A DNA stretch of 64,000 bases from the NCBI GenBank assembly GCA_035284745.1, contig JAYKIL010000014.1, positions 170,511 to 234,510 of the forward strand, written 5' to 3'. Both the position numbers and the translations under genes were made by a program. Under the pieces are notes generated by a model, which did not search any database, had not been told where the DNA came from, and saw nothing but the letters and a program-made list of their open reading frames with translations. This DNA is from JAYKJB01 sp035284745 [NCBI: Candidatus Sericytochromatia bacterium] (GTDB lineage Bacteria > Cyanobacteriota > Sericytochromatia > S15B-MN24). Numbering within the stretch: position 1 is the stretch's first letter; every line of letters starts with the position of its first letter. This document shows positions 45,063 to 53,629 of the stretch, one piece after another.

Positions 45063-47171
45063 TCAATCGTCAGCCAACTGCTTCAATCGATCCAGATAAT
45101 AACGCTCAAAATAACGATTGTGATAGCGACTCGTGCGATATGACATATTCTTGACAACCATTCCGCGCAACGGTACGTGGGCTTTGGTCAGTAATTCTTT
45201 GGCGGTCAACGTGTGTTGCCGGGTGGTCGAGCGAACATCAACCACCATCAGAACGTTATCCACAGAACGCCCCAGAACAGCCGCATCGGTGAAGAAATTA
45301 ATCGGAGGAGAATCAAAAAAGATAGCGTCATAATCCTTTCTGAGTCGCTCCAACAAACGCTGGAATGATTTGGAATGCAGCGTTGATACGGGATCCGGAG
45401 GCACCGGCCCAGTGCACAGAATATCCAAATTATCGACCTCGGTAGGCTGAATCGCCTCCTCCGGCGTCAATCCTTCGTAGACAATATCGTAAATCCCCAT
45501 CAGGTTGGGCCGATCGAAGTTAATGTGCTGCGATGGTGCGCGCAAGTCTGTATCGATAATCAGCGTGCGCCGACCCAGCTGGGCTGAGGTGATCGCAAGG
45601 TTTGCGAGAACGGTGGACTTGCCCTCTTTGGGCCCAGGACTCGTGATGAGAACACACTGATGTTCGATGTCTGGGTCAACCATCCGCGTATAAGTCTGCA
45701 GAGCACGATACGATTCCGTGACCGGAGACCTCGGATCATCCAGAACGACCAAGCGCTTGCTGGCGGCTTCCCGACCTTCCACCCAGGGGAGCATCCCAAG
45801 AATCGGCAAATCCAAAACGATTTCCGCATCCTCAGGGCGCCGAATCCGATCATCAAGAAATTCAACCAGCATCGCAATCGCTATCCCAAACACAATGCCC
45901 ATCATGACGGCCATCCCCATCATCCTTGCGAGGGGTTGCAGCGAAGGCGTGGCGATGCTCGCCTCCTCGATGATTCTCATATTGCCGACAGAGATTGCCT
46001 CTGAAATACGTGCTTCTTGCATGCGGCGAACAAAAACGTTGTAGGTTTCGACAGCAGCCTGCTGCTGACGCAACAAACGGCTCATTTTTTGCTCTTTGGC
46101 GGGAAGCGCTGCAAATTTGGACTCGTAGATTCCCCGAGAGGAAGCCAAAGCCTTTTCCCGCGCCCCCAGCAGGAACAGCTCAGTTTGTGCGCTGATCAGT
46201 TCCCCGAGATATCTTTGCTCCGTGGGAGTACGCCCTAAAAGCAGTTGGTCATCCGTTAAGTTACTTCCCAAGAGGGTGCGTACCCGCTCCATCAAGCCCG
46301 TCTTGAGCCTCGCAAGACGCTCATTCGCTTCCTTGACCTCCAAAGAATCGTCTTTGTATTGGGATCGCGCGACCGAAACGGCAGCCTCACCTTTCGCCAG
46401 TTCACCCTGAAGTGCCGAAAAAACAGGATCGACCCGGAGCTTTTCTAAACGGGTGGCGAGGGTCAGGTCTGTCACCTCCAGACGACGCTTGGCGTCTTCA
46501 ACCCGGGCTTCTGCAATCGAACGCTGAAGGCCGATGTCCAAGGTTTCCGAATCGATCGACGCCAACTTGCTTGCTGCGGCCCCTCCGACATCCGAGACGC
46601 TAAATATTTGCTCGGCCTGACGAAACTGAGAGACTGCCTCTTCGGCCTCAGCCAACATTCGTTCGGTTCGGGCGAGCTGCTGCTCAATGAATATACGGGT
46701 TTGACGGGCGGTCTCCTGGTGCATGGCCTTGTTCTTCTCAATGAAGACCCGGCCCACCTCGTTCACGACGTTCACGGTCAATTTCGGATCGTGCGATGAG
46801 AAACCGATCACGATAATGTCAGTATTGCGGTCAATGCTCGCAGTCAAACCGTTGGTAATCTGCTCAAAAAGCTGGGACCGCTCACGGTCCGTAACTTTCA
46901 AACGTTGCACCACCGCCTCAAGGTTGGGGCGCGTTTTAATCAGCTGTAACTGCGTGTTCACCGGATTGTTCCACGAGGGCATAGAAATGCCTGTCCCAGC
47001 CATCACCGAATTGGCGATCGCATTGGCCTCGTAGAGCATTCGCAATTGCGCAAAATAGACCGTTGGCTGGGCCGAGGCTTTCACCCACGTGAAGCCCGAG
47101 ACCAAAGCGACGGTGGCCACAACCATCCACCACCGACGCACCAAAACCCCGATATAGAACTGAAAATCCAT
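45063..47171 (-). CDS. Wzc-type tyrosine autokinase / chain-length regulator
   Basis: A 702-aa polysaccharide co-polymerase with tyrosine kinase. N-terminal TM (about 10-30), Wzz periplasmic region with coiled-coil (about 150-400), a second TM (about 425-445) and a cytoplasmic BY-kinase with Walker A PGPKEGKST (about 505-515), Walker A' and B aspartates (LIIDTDLR, DAIFFDSPP) and a C-terminal Tyr cluster (RYFERYYLDRL and nearby). It controls export and length of exopolysaccharide or capsule. It is downstream of the sugar-phosphate transferase gene with a 65-nt gap. Confidence 0.94.
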   Translation of the reverse strand: MDFQFYIGVLVRRWWMVVATVALVSGFTWVKASAQPTVYFAQLRMLYEANAIANSVMAGTGISMPSWNNPVNTQLQLIKTRPNLEAVVQRLKVTDRERSQLFEQITNGLTASIDRNTDIIVIGFSSHDPKLTVNVVNEVGRVFIEKNKAMHQETARQTRIFIEQQLARTERMLAEAEEAVSQFRQAEQIFSVSDVGGAAASKLASIDSETLDIGLQRSIAEARVEDAKRRLEVTDLTLATRLEKLRVDPVFSALQGELAKGEAAVSVARSQYKDDSLEVKEANERLARLKTGLMERVRTLLGSNLTDDQLLLGRTPTEQRYLGELISAQTELFLLGAREKALASSRGIYESKFAALPAKEQKMSRLLRQQQAAVETYNVFVRRMQEARISEAISVGNMRIIEEASIATPSLQPLARMMGMAVMMGIVFGIAIAMLVEFLDDRIRRPEDAEIVLDLPILGMLPWVEGREAASKRLVVLDDPRSPVTESYRALQTYTRMVDPDIEHQCVLITSPGPKEGKSTVLANLAITSAQLGRRTLIIDTDLRAPSQHINFDRPNLMGIYDIVYEGLTPEEAIQPTEVDNLDILCTGPVPPDPVSTLHSKSFQRLLERLRKDYDAIFFDSPPINFFTDAAVLGRSVDNVLMVVDVRSTTRQHTLTAKELLTKAHVPLRGMVVKNMSYRTSRYHNRYFERYYLDRLKQLADD

Positions 47172-47236
47172 CGCTCTGGCTCACCCGACCGGCCAAGCAA
47201 TACCGCTTGGGAGCTTTCCGCGAGATTGTCCGTTAT

Positions 47237-47911
47237 TTAGTATGCCCCGTCTCGGGTGATCACCACCCAGAACGTTTTGGCGATAATAAACAGGTCGAGC
47301 AAGGGGGACCAATGCTCGATGTAGTAAAGATCGAGGCGTACCATTTCTTCTGATGTCAAGCGCGAGCGCCCGCTGACCTGCCACATTCCCGTGAGGCCAG
47401 GCAGCACAGTGAGGCGTCCCCAGTGCCAATCGCAATAATACCGGGTATCCTCGCTGGGCAACGGCCGAGGGCCGACCAAAGACATTTCCCCGCGAAGAAT
47501 ATTCAACAGTTGAGGCAACTCGTCTAAACTGTTGCGTCTGAGCCAACGCCCCACCGTGGTTAAGCGGGGATCGCAAAGGTCTTTGAACAAAAGTTCCTGC
47601 CGACCGGCCGGATGGCGAGATGTTTCTTTCTCCCCCGCCGGGTCGCCGCGCATGGTGCGAAACTTGAAAATAGTAAAAGGAACGCCCCCCCGCCCGAGGC
47701 GTTGCTGCCGGAACAGCACCGGGCCCGGGGAGTCCCATTTGATGAGGACAGCGATGACCGCAAACAGCCAACTCAAAGCCATCAACCCAACCAGCGAAAC
47801 GCAGATATCTACGAGGCGCTTGAAGCCGCTGACGTTCAGGGCATCTTCCGGAGATGCATCCCGGGCGTTCAACCACTCGGTGTGTGTATCTGTGGCAATA
47901 GATATTGTCAC
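47237..47911 (-). CDS. Undecaprenyl-phosphate sugar-phosphate transferase
   Basis: A 224-aa WcaJ/RfbP-type enzyme that starts lipid-linked repeat-unit synthesis. One TM helix (about 35-58) is followed by KWDSPGPVLFRQQRLGRGG, FKFRTM, and LDELPQLLNILRGEMSLVGPRP, the signature of bacterial sugar transferases. The GTG at 47911 overlaps the stop of the preceding gene as GTGA, with AGGAG 5 nt upstream. The first ~20 residues are short, so it is the small type lacking the extra N-terminal helices. It probably makes the first sugar-PP-undecaprenol for the Wzc-linked polymer. Confidence 0.94.
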   Translation of the reverse strand: MTISIATDTHTEWLNARDASPEDALNVSGFKRLVDICVSLVGLMALSWLFAVIAVLIKWDSPGPVLFRQQRLGRGGVPFTIFKFRTMRGDPAGEKETSRHPAGRQELLFKDLCDPRLTTVGRWLRRNSLDELPQLLNILRGEMSLVGPRPLPSEDTRYYCDWHWGRLTVLPGLTGMWQVSGRSRLTSEEMVRLDLYYIEHWSPLLDLFIIAKTFWVVITRDGAY

Positions 47912-49044
47912 ATGCTCTCCTGCAATCTCTCGCTGTTGAATCCCATCGAGACCAACCGTTCCGCCAAGAAAACTGACCACTCACGCTTGAAGCGTTCTTC
48001 AGCAAACCTTTCAGAATACCTCGAAATCCACTTTCGATCAAATACACTGGCCGAATGCCGCTCAAGGGCCTCAAGCAAGGACTCGACAGATTGCTTGTCA
48101 AAAAGGACGCCGGTTTTTCCCTCCAAGACCGTTTCTTTCGCCCCACCCCGGCCGAATGCGACCACGGGAACGCCGGCGGACATCGCCTCCACAGGGGCGA
48201 TACCGAAGTCTTCGATCCCGGGAAAAACAAACCCACGCGCCCCCGAAAAGTAGGTGCGTACTTCCTCATCCGAGCGCCGGCCGAGAAATTGAATATTTGG
48301 ACCGGCTTTGTGCTCAAGTGCCTGACGCTCTTTTCCATCACCGATGACCACCAAGGGCCACCCCAACCGGTTGAACGCCTCAACCACGAGGTCAACGCGC
48401 TTATAGGCAACCAGCCGACTGACCACGAGATAATAGTCGGAAGGTTGGCCGACTGACTTAAGCATTCTCACGGGTGGATAAATGACACGCGCCCGTCGGC
48501 GATAGTATTTTTCAATCCGCCTTTTCACGTAGTGCGAGATGGCCACAAATTCATCGACTCCTGCGCTCGAGAAAGTATCCCAGGCCCTCATGTAATGCAT
48601 GAGGAACGGTAACATCGCACGCTGAAAATTCGAGAGCGTCTCAACTTCGCGATATTCTTGATACATATCCCAAACATAACGCAGCGGGCTGTAACACATG
48701 CACACGTGATGACTGCCTGGTGCGGTGATCACCCCTTTGGCCACGGCGTGGCTACAACTGATCACCACGTCGAAACCGCGTAAATCCAGGGATTCCGCTG
48801 CACACGGAAACAAAGGGAAATAGCGCATGTAAGCGTCGGGGCCACCCGGAAATTGCTGCAAAAAGGTGGGCCGGATGTCCCACTCCCGCATCATGTCCGG
48901 CATTCGACTTTTTGAATAAACCGTCGTAAAAATCGGCGCATCCGGCAACATGGTTCGCAGGGTCTCAAGTACCCGTTCGGCTCCCCCGCCGCCGCCAGCT
49001 GTCGCCAAACCATCGTGAACGATCGCGATTCGCGGTTCTCGCAT
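47908..49044 (-). CDS. GT4-family glycosyltransferase
   Basis: A 378-aa GT-B-fold enzyme. N-terminal IVHDGLATAGGGGGAERV (about 7-24) and the C-terminal donor-binding EDFGIAPVEAMSAGVPVVA with the E-x7-E motif place it in the GT4 (RfaB/WcaL) family. ATG 49044 (SD GAGGAA, 7 nt) is chosen. It is likely a sugar transferase building the exopolysaccharide repeat. It is the first gene of the polysaccharide operon and is divergent from the TPR gene with a 105-bp spacer. Confidence 0.94.
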   Translation of the reverse strand: MREPRIAIVHDGLATAGGGGGAERVLETLRTMLPDAPIFTTVYSKSRMPDMMREWDIRPTFLQQFPGGPDAYMRYFPLFPCAAESLDLRGFDVVISCSHAVAKGVITAPGSHHVCMCYSPLRYVWDMYQEYREVETLSNFQRAMLPFLMHYMRAWDTFSSAGVDEFVAISHYVKRRIEKYYRRRARVIYPPVRMLKSVGQPSDYYLVVSRLVAYKRVDLVVEAFNRLGWPLVVIGDGKERQALEHKAGPNIQFLGRRSDEEVRTYFSGARGFVFPGIEDFGIAPVEAMSAGVPVVAFGRGGAKETVLEGKTGVLFDKQSVESLLEALERHSASVFDRKWISRYSERFAEERFKREWSVFLAERLVSMGFNSERLQESM

Positions 49045-49149
49045 TTCGTGATTCCTCGTGTGCAAAGCCCTCCCAATTTGAATAAACGAGGACTGCCATT
49101 GTCAGGGTATATTGCTGACGGGAGCGCTGCCAACCCTTCCGAGGTCTGC

Positions 49150-50094
49150 GTGCTAAGCAAATATCTCAAGACGATACTCAATGGGGGTGTACCCGAACGT
49201 GAGGTGCGTCCGCTCGAAGACGGCCTGAATGCCTTTGAAGCGGGTAAGCACGACGAATCCTTGCCATTGCTTCTGGAGGCATTAAAAGATGCGCCTCACA
49301 CCCTCGCCGCATTGGTTGCGGTGGGACGCATTTATCACACGCGTGGCACTGCCGACGAAGCGGTCAAATTCTTGCTGCGTGCGCTTGAATTGGATGGTCG
49401 CAATCCGCTTGTGAACTACCTCCTCGGGGAACTGGCGCTAAACGAAGGCAACGCCACGATGGCAGCCAAGTTTTTCGAAAAAGCCCTCAGTACAGACCCT
49501 GACTACACGGATGCGCATATTCGCCTGGGGATGGCCTATAGAGAACTAAAACAGCCTCAAGAGGCCATCAAGGCCTTTGAAAAGGCTATTTTCTTAGATC
49601 GTCAGGCCGTCGTTGCACGATTTCAACTGGCCCAGGTGTGCCTAGAGGTGAAAGATACCCGAAGGGCCTTGACCCAGCTCCATCTGGTCAAAGAGATACA
49701 CGGCGACTATCCCCCCGTATTCTTGCTGCAGGGTGAGATACAATTCGGACTTGGAGATTATCGTCAAGCGATTATAGAGTTAGAACGGGCCCTAGAACTC
49801 GGATTAGATGGGGCCCACGCACGAGAGCTTCTCGGACGAGCGAACGACCGGCTGGGCAACCGAGAAGGGGCCATCAAGGCCTACGTGGGCTGCCTCGAGC
49901 GCGAAAACCGTCCTCATATTCGCTTCCGGTTGGCTGAGATATTGGAAGAGTTGCGGAAATATAGCGCAGCGCAGGAGCATTACACAATATTGGTCGATGA
50001 TCGATCGTATGGTGATGCGGCGCAAGAGGCGCTCAAAAGAATCAAGCAGTTGCTGGCCGATATTGCGACCGAACTGGCCGGCGAAAGTTCTTGA
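49150..50094 (+). CDS. TPR-repeat protein
   Basis: A 314-aa soluble protein made of about eight TPR units from residue 30 to 300 (for example AAKFFEKALSTDPDYTDAHI, REGAIKAYVGCLERE-like). GTG 49150 has GAGG 5 nt upstream; earlier in-frame starts would overlap the divergent glycosyltransferase region. No signal peptide is seen. It probably binds partners in the polysaccharide machinery, but there is no direct evidence. It converges with the phosphatase gene. Confidence 0.9.
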   Translation: MLSKYLKTILNGGVPEREVRPLEDGLNAFEAGKHDESLPLLLEALKDAPHTLAALVAVGRIYHTRGTADEAVKFLLRALELDGRNPLVNYLLGELALNEGNATMAAKFFEKALSTDPDYTDAHIRLGMAYRELKQPQEAIKAFEKAIFLDRQAVVARFQLAQVCLEVKDTRRALTQLHLVKEIHGDYPPVFLLQGEIQFGLGDYRQAIIELERALELGLDGAHARELLGRANDRLGNREGAIKAYVGCLERENRPHIRFRLAEILEELRKYSAAQEHYTILVDDRSYGDAAQEALKRIKQLLADIATELAGESS

Positions 50095-50125
50095 GGGAAA
50101 GGACATAGCGCTGAAGGCCCTGACG

Positions 50126-52660
50126 CTACGATGCTGCGAGCCTCTTTAGAACCAACAGGGTGACGTCGTCCCTTGGCCCCCTATCTCCCACAAATCCCCT
50201 GAGGTCCTCTTCAATGGCCGTCAAAATCCCTGCGGCATCAAGGTGTGCCGACCGTTTGAGAACCGCTGACAACCGCTCTGTCTCGTATATATCCGGTTCT
50301 ATGAGCTTTTCATATGGTCCCCTGCGTGCCTCGGTGACACCATCGGTATAAAAAATGAGGACATCTCCTGGTGCCAGATTAATCCGCTGCGCCCGATAGT
50401 GGGTGGCTGCGCGCACACCGAGAGGAAATCCTGGGAGTGGCTCATACTCGACGACTGCCTCTCGATCAGCACGCCAATGCAGGGGAGGAAAATGTCCCGC
50501 GCAAGCGTACTCAAGTACGCCGCCCTTTTCCTCTAATAGTGCGTAAAGACAGGTCGTGTAGGACTTAACTTGCGCGTGCCGCGTCACAGAGAACAACAGT
50601 CGATTCAACGCCTCCAATGTGTCGACGACCGCAGGATTAGATTCAATCTGATTGTAAAGACAAGACTTGAGCATCGCGGTCGCCAGAGCGGCGGCAAATC
50701 CCTTCCCTGCGACATCAGCAACGGCCAACGCGATACGATTCCCTGAAAGCGAAACACAATCGAAATAATCTCCCGACGCTTCGTGGCACGGTATCGATGA
50801 CGCGGCAAATTGAAACCCGTCGACCGCCGGCAAAACGCGCGGCAGCATGGCCTCTTGTACTTCTCGAGCACGTCGAAGGTCCTGCTCGATTCTATCTTTG
50901 AACAACCTCGCCTCAACCAAAGAAGCCGTCTTGATGGCAGCCGCAAGTGGCAAACGGGTCGCCGCCAAAAGCGCACGATCGTCAAGCGAATACTCCTTAT
51001 CCGAGCGACGCGGCCCCAAAATTAAGAGTCCCACAACCTCCTCACTCAAAAGCAACGGTATCCGATAATGACGCCCGATGGCTGCCAAAGCAGACAAAGA
51101 CCCCGTACTGCCCGAACCTGGCTCATATTCGTTTTCAACAGCACCGCCAAAGCGCAACAACAACTCATCATCACCTCGAATGCGTAATTCTGGTAATGGA
51201 GCCTCCCCCCAAACAGCGTGCGGTCCGGCTGCGATTAAGGAATCTGCTCCAGGCTCCCGGGTCAAAATGTAAACAAAACGGGGTCCTAGCGCCTCATCAA
51301 TCAAGGCCAGAAAATCCTTTTGAAGGGTATGGACATCAATCGAAGACTGGGCTGCCTCCGTCACGCGGGCCACTATCGAACGAAAATCGTACGGGACCCG
51401 AGAAAATAAGCGATTCACGGCCCGGCTCACCGCATCACGCAAGGGCACAAATGACACCGCAATCATTGCCGTCACCAACGCACTTTCCCACGCCGTCCCT
51501 TGCAAACCTAGCGCTGAGGCGACCCAGCGAACCATCCCCGCTGCCGCAAAGTATCCACCCAGCAAAAATGAAGTCAATACCGCATAGGTCGTGGTTCGCT
51601 TAACAATGATATCGATGTCGAACATTCCGTGGCGCACGATGGCGTAACTCGCCGAGAGGGGAAAGACCACGAACAGCAGCGACGTGGCCGACAGAATGAC
51701 CGGTGAAGGCGGGAATCCAAAAACAAAAAGCGGCACGTTAGCAAGTAACGCATAGGGGAGATATGCGATTGCAATGCCAAGCAGAAGAACCTGTAATTGC
51801 GCCTTCTGGCGAACGTCCGCCGTCCATCGAGAGCGAATCAAAAACACGACAAGCCCGACCAACAGAACGAAATTCGCCCAGGCGGCAGAAATTACTTCCC
51901 CCCATTCCACCGCACGCGGTGCGATACCCACGTCGAAAAAAACCCACAGAATCGGGGCGAATAGAATCCCACTCAACAGGTAAGGAAGCATCCTCCCGGC
52001 AACCCTGCTCTCAAATGGGCCTGCGATAGACGGAAAGGTCAAGGCCATCGCAAGGGCACCGCTGGCATACAGCATGACGCTCGCGTAGTACCACAAAGGA
52101 TGAAACAAGTAGGTCCATTCAAAGTCGATATCGAGCAATCCGTAAATTGCCCACCCCACGCAGAAAATAAAATTTGACTGGGCGGCAGGATTCACGGGGC
52201 GTAGCCACAGCGCTGCAAATCCGAGCAAAGCCATCCCAAGCGGAAGCCCCAAACGCACCAGAAAGGCGCGCACGAAATCTGAAATACCAAATGGCTGCGT
52301 TTGCACGCTCACATCTATCGTGCGCCCTTCTCGCTGGCAGCGATATTTTACGAGGGTGGCGTGCGCAAGACTTCGCGCATACGCTTTGACTTCGACCCCT
52401 CGAGTCAGAGGAAGGCCGTCAGCCGCCAGAATGCGGTCTCCGGGCCTGAGACCGGCCTGAATCCCCGGTAGGTAGGACTCATTGGTCATCCAAACGGTGC
52501 CGACCCGGTTCACGCGAAAGCCCGGATACGTTTGCCCCATCTCGCCCCAACAGGCTGAAAATAAGACACCCCAAAGCAAAAAAACCGTCGCGAGCCCCAT
52601 CAAGGCAACCAGGCGCCACAGGCCTGATGCAAGAATTCGGGCCTTCTCAGGGCGGCTCAA
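50126..52660 (-). CDS. Membrane receptor with PDZ, TM, GAF and SpoIIE-type PP2C phosphatase domains
   Basis: About 844 aa (TTG 52660, GAGG 8 nt upstream; GTG 52693 also possible and would overlap the upstream gene). N-terminal TM (about 17-38), a PDZ-like extracellular domain (about 45-115; LPGIQAGLRPGDRILAADG), about seven further TM segments (about 130-375), a GAF-like domain (about 425-590), a coiled segment (RIEQDLRRAREVQEAMLP) and a C-terminal SpoIIE/PP2C phosphatase (about 610-840) with ASGDYFD, VADVAGKGFAAALAT and GDVLIFYTDGVTEAR. Metal-binding Asp residues are intact, so Ser/Thr dephosphorylation is expected. The N-terminal half resembles the layout of ComP sensors. Likely a signal receptor acting on an anti-anti-sigma factor. 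Confidence 0.9.
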   Translation of the reverse strand: MSRPEKARILASGLWRLVALMGLATVFLLWGVLFSACWGEMGQTYPGFRVNRVGTVWMTNESYLPGIQAGLRPGDRILAADGLPLTRGVEVKAYARSLAHATLVKYRCQREGRTIDVSVQTQPFGISDFVRAFLVRLGLPLGMALLGFAALWLRPVNPAAQSNFIFCVGWAIYGLLDIDFEWTYLFHPLWYYASVMLYASGALAMALTFPSIAGPFESRVAGRMLPYLLSGILFAPILWVFFDVGIAPRAVEWGEVISAAWANFVLLVGLVVFLIRSRWTADVRQKAQLQVLLLGIAIAYLPYALLANVPLFVFGFPPSPVILSATSLLFVVFPLSASYAIVRHGMFDIDIIVKRTTTYAVLTSFLLGGYFAAAGMVRWVASALGLQGTAWESALVTAMIAVSFVPLRDAVSRAVNRLFSRVPYDFRSIVARVTEAAQSSIDVHTLQKDFLALIDEALGPRFVYILTREPGADSLIAAGPHAVWGEAPLPELRIRGDDELLLRFGGAVENEYEPGSGSTGSLSALAAIGRHYRIPLLLSEEVVGLLILGPRRSDKEYSLDDRALLAATRLPLAAAIKTASLVEARLFKDRIEQDLRRAREVQEAMLPRVLPAVDGFQFAASSIPCHEASGDYFDCVSLSGNRIALAVADVAGKGFAAALATAMLKSCLYNQIESNPAVVDTLEALNRLLFSVTRHAQVKSYTTCLYALLEEKGGVLEYACAGHFPPLHWRADREAVVEYEPLPGFPLGVRAATHYRAQRINLAPGDVLIFYTDGVTEARRGPYEKLIEPDIYETERLSAVLKRSAHLDAAGILTAIEEDLRGFVGDRGPRDDVTLLVLKRLAAS

Positions 52661-52670
52661 ACGGGGCACC

Positions 52671-53621
52671 TCAGACAGCAAGTGGATCAACACGGATGAT
52701 GGCCGTGTCCAATACCGGGCGAATCAATGATGCGTACTCTCTTTGTCCCAGTTGGGCGGCTAGACCCATCGCTTCCTGGTGGAGGGCGGATATGCGCCAT
52801 TGCGTATATTCCAAAGCTCCGCTCGCTCTCACCACCCGTCGCAATCGCTCCTGAAAACTGCGGGATAATGGCAGAGGAACACCGAGCATTTCCGCCACTT
52901 GGGGGTCGAGATCTTTCGCAACCATCAATGGGAGCGTCACCTTTAACTGGGCGAGATCCGAATGTGGCCCGAAACACAAATAGGCCTCCAGATCGCTTGC
53001 CGCCTGATACATCTTGCCCAGCAAGACGCCAAACTCCCACCACTCATTAAGGTTCGGCACTCGGCACACCGCAGGAGCGAGACACAACACAGCGGCCAAG
53101 GCACCCCCTGCTTTTTGGGCTCCAATCTCCAAAATCCTGCTCTCATCCCAAACCGTATTTGCTGACGCACACAGATCGCGATGCTGTCCAGCCACCAAGG
53201 TCATCCCAGCACGAGCAAAGGTATCTGCCCAGACGGCGCGCACCTCCGGCTCAACATTGGTCTGTGCGAGACAACGGGCCTGGGCAGACAAGAGAAACAA
53301 CCCGACATTAACCGCATCGCGCCAACCCCAATGCCCCCAACCAGGAATCGCTGCAAGATCATCATCCTGCGCATCATCCACAATGTCGGCGGCGCAATGA
53401 TAGAGGATTGACGCGGCAACCAAATCATCGCACAGGACCGGATTCAATCCTAAATAACTCGCCGTGCGTCTCGGCAATTCCGGAACACACCACAAAGGCG
53501 CGCGGCGATAGAGCAACAATTTTCGCTCCAACACGCACGACAGTTGGCCCTTCAATTCAGGCGTGAGGTCTGGATGAAGCAGAACCTCGCGCACGCGGCG
53601 TGCGGCAGACAGAAAACTCAA
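52671..53621 (-). CDS. ComQ/polyprenyl-synthase-like isoprenoid transferase
   Basis: A 316-aa class I isoprenoid enzyme by pattern. The first Asp-rich motif DDAQD is at residues 82-86 in ADIVDDAQDDDL, followed by a conserved NVGLFLL, a GQHRDL block near 145-150 and QKAGG (Lys170). The second Asp-rich motif is eroded to QAASDLEAY (205-213), so it is not a standard chain-elongating synthase. This degenerate second motif is reminiscent of ComQ, which prenylates a peptide pheromone. TTG start with AAGGT upstream. It begins 8 nt after the metalloprotease stop and its end is close to or overlaps the receptor-phosphatase start, forming one operon. Confidence 0.8.
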   Translation of the reverse strand: MSFLSAARRVREVLLHPDLTPELKGQLSCVLERKLLLYRRAPLWCVPELPRRTASYLGLNPVLCDDLVAASILYHCAADIVDDAQDDDLAAIPGWGHWGWRDAVNVGLFLLSAQARCLAQTNVEPEVRAVWADTFARAGMTLVAGQHRDLCASANTVWDESRILEIGAQKAGGALAAVLCLAPAVCRVPNLNEWWEFGVLLGKMYQAASDLEAYLCFGPHSDLAQLKVTLPLMVAKDLDPQVAEMLGVPLPLSRSFQERLRRVVRASGALEYTQWRISALHQEAMGLAAQLGQREYASLIRPVLDTAIIRVDPLAV

Positions 53622-53629
53622 CGCCGACC

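Noticed and set aside
47181-48410. A 409-aa open frame on the minus strand spanning the sugar-phosphate transferase and glycosyltransferase genes
   Set aside because: Two other frames here encode clear family proteins with GTGA coupling and good ribosome sites; the long frame has low-complexity Arg/Ser/Gly content and no family signal.
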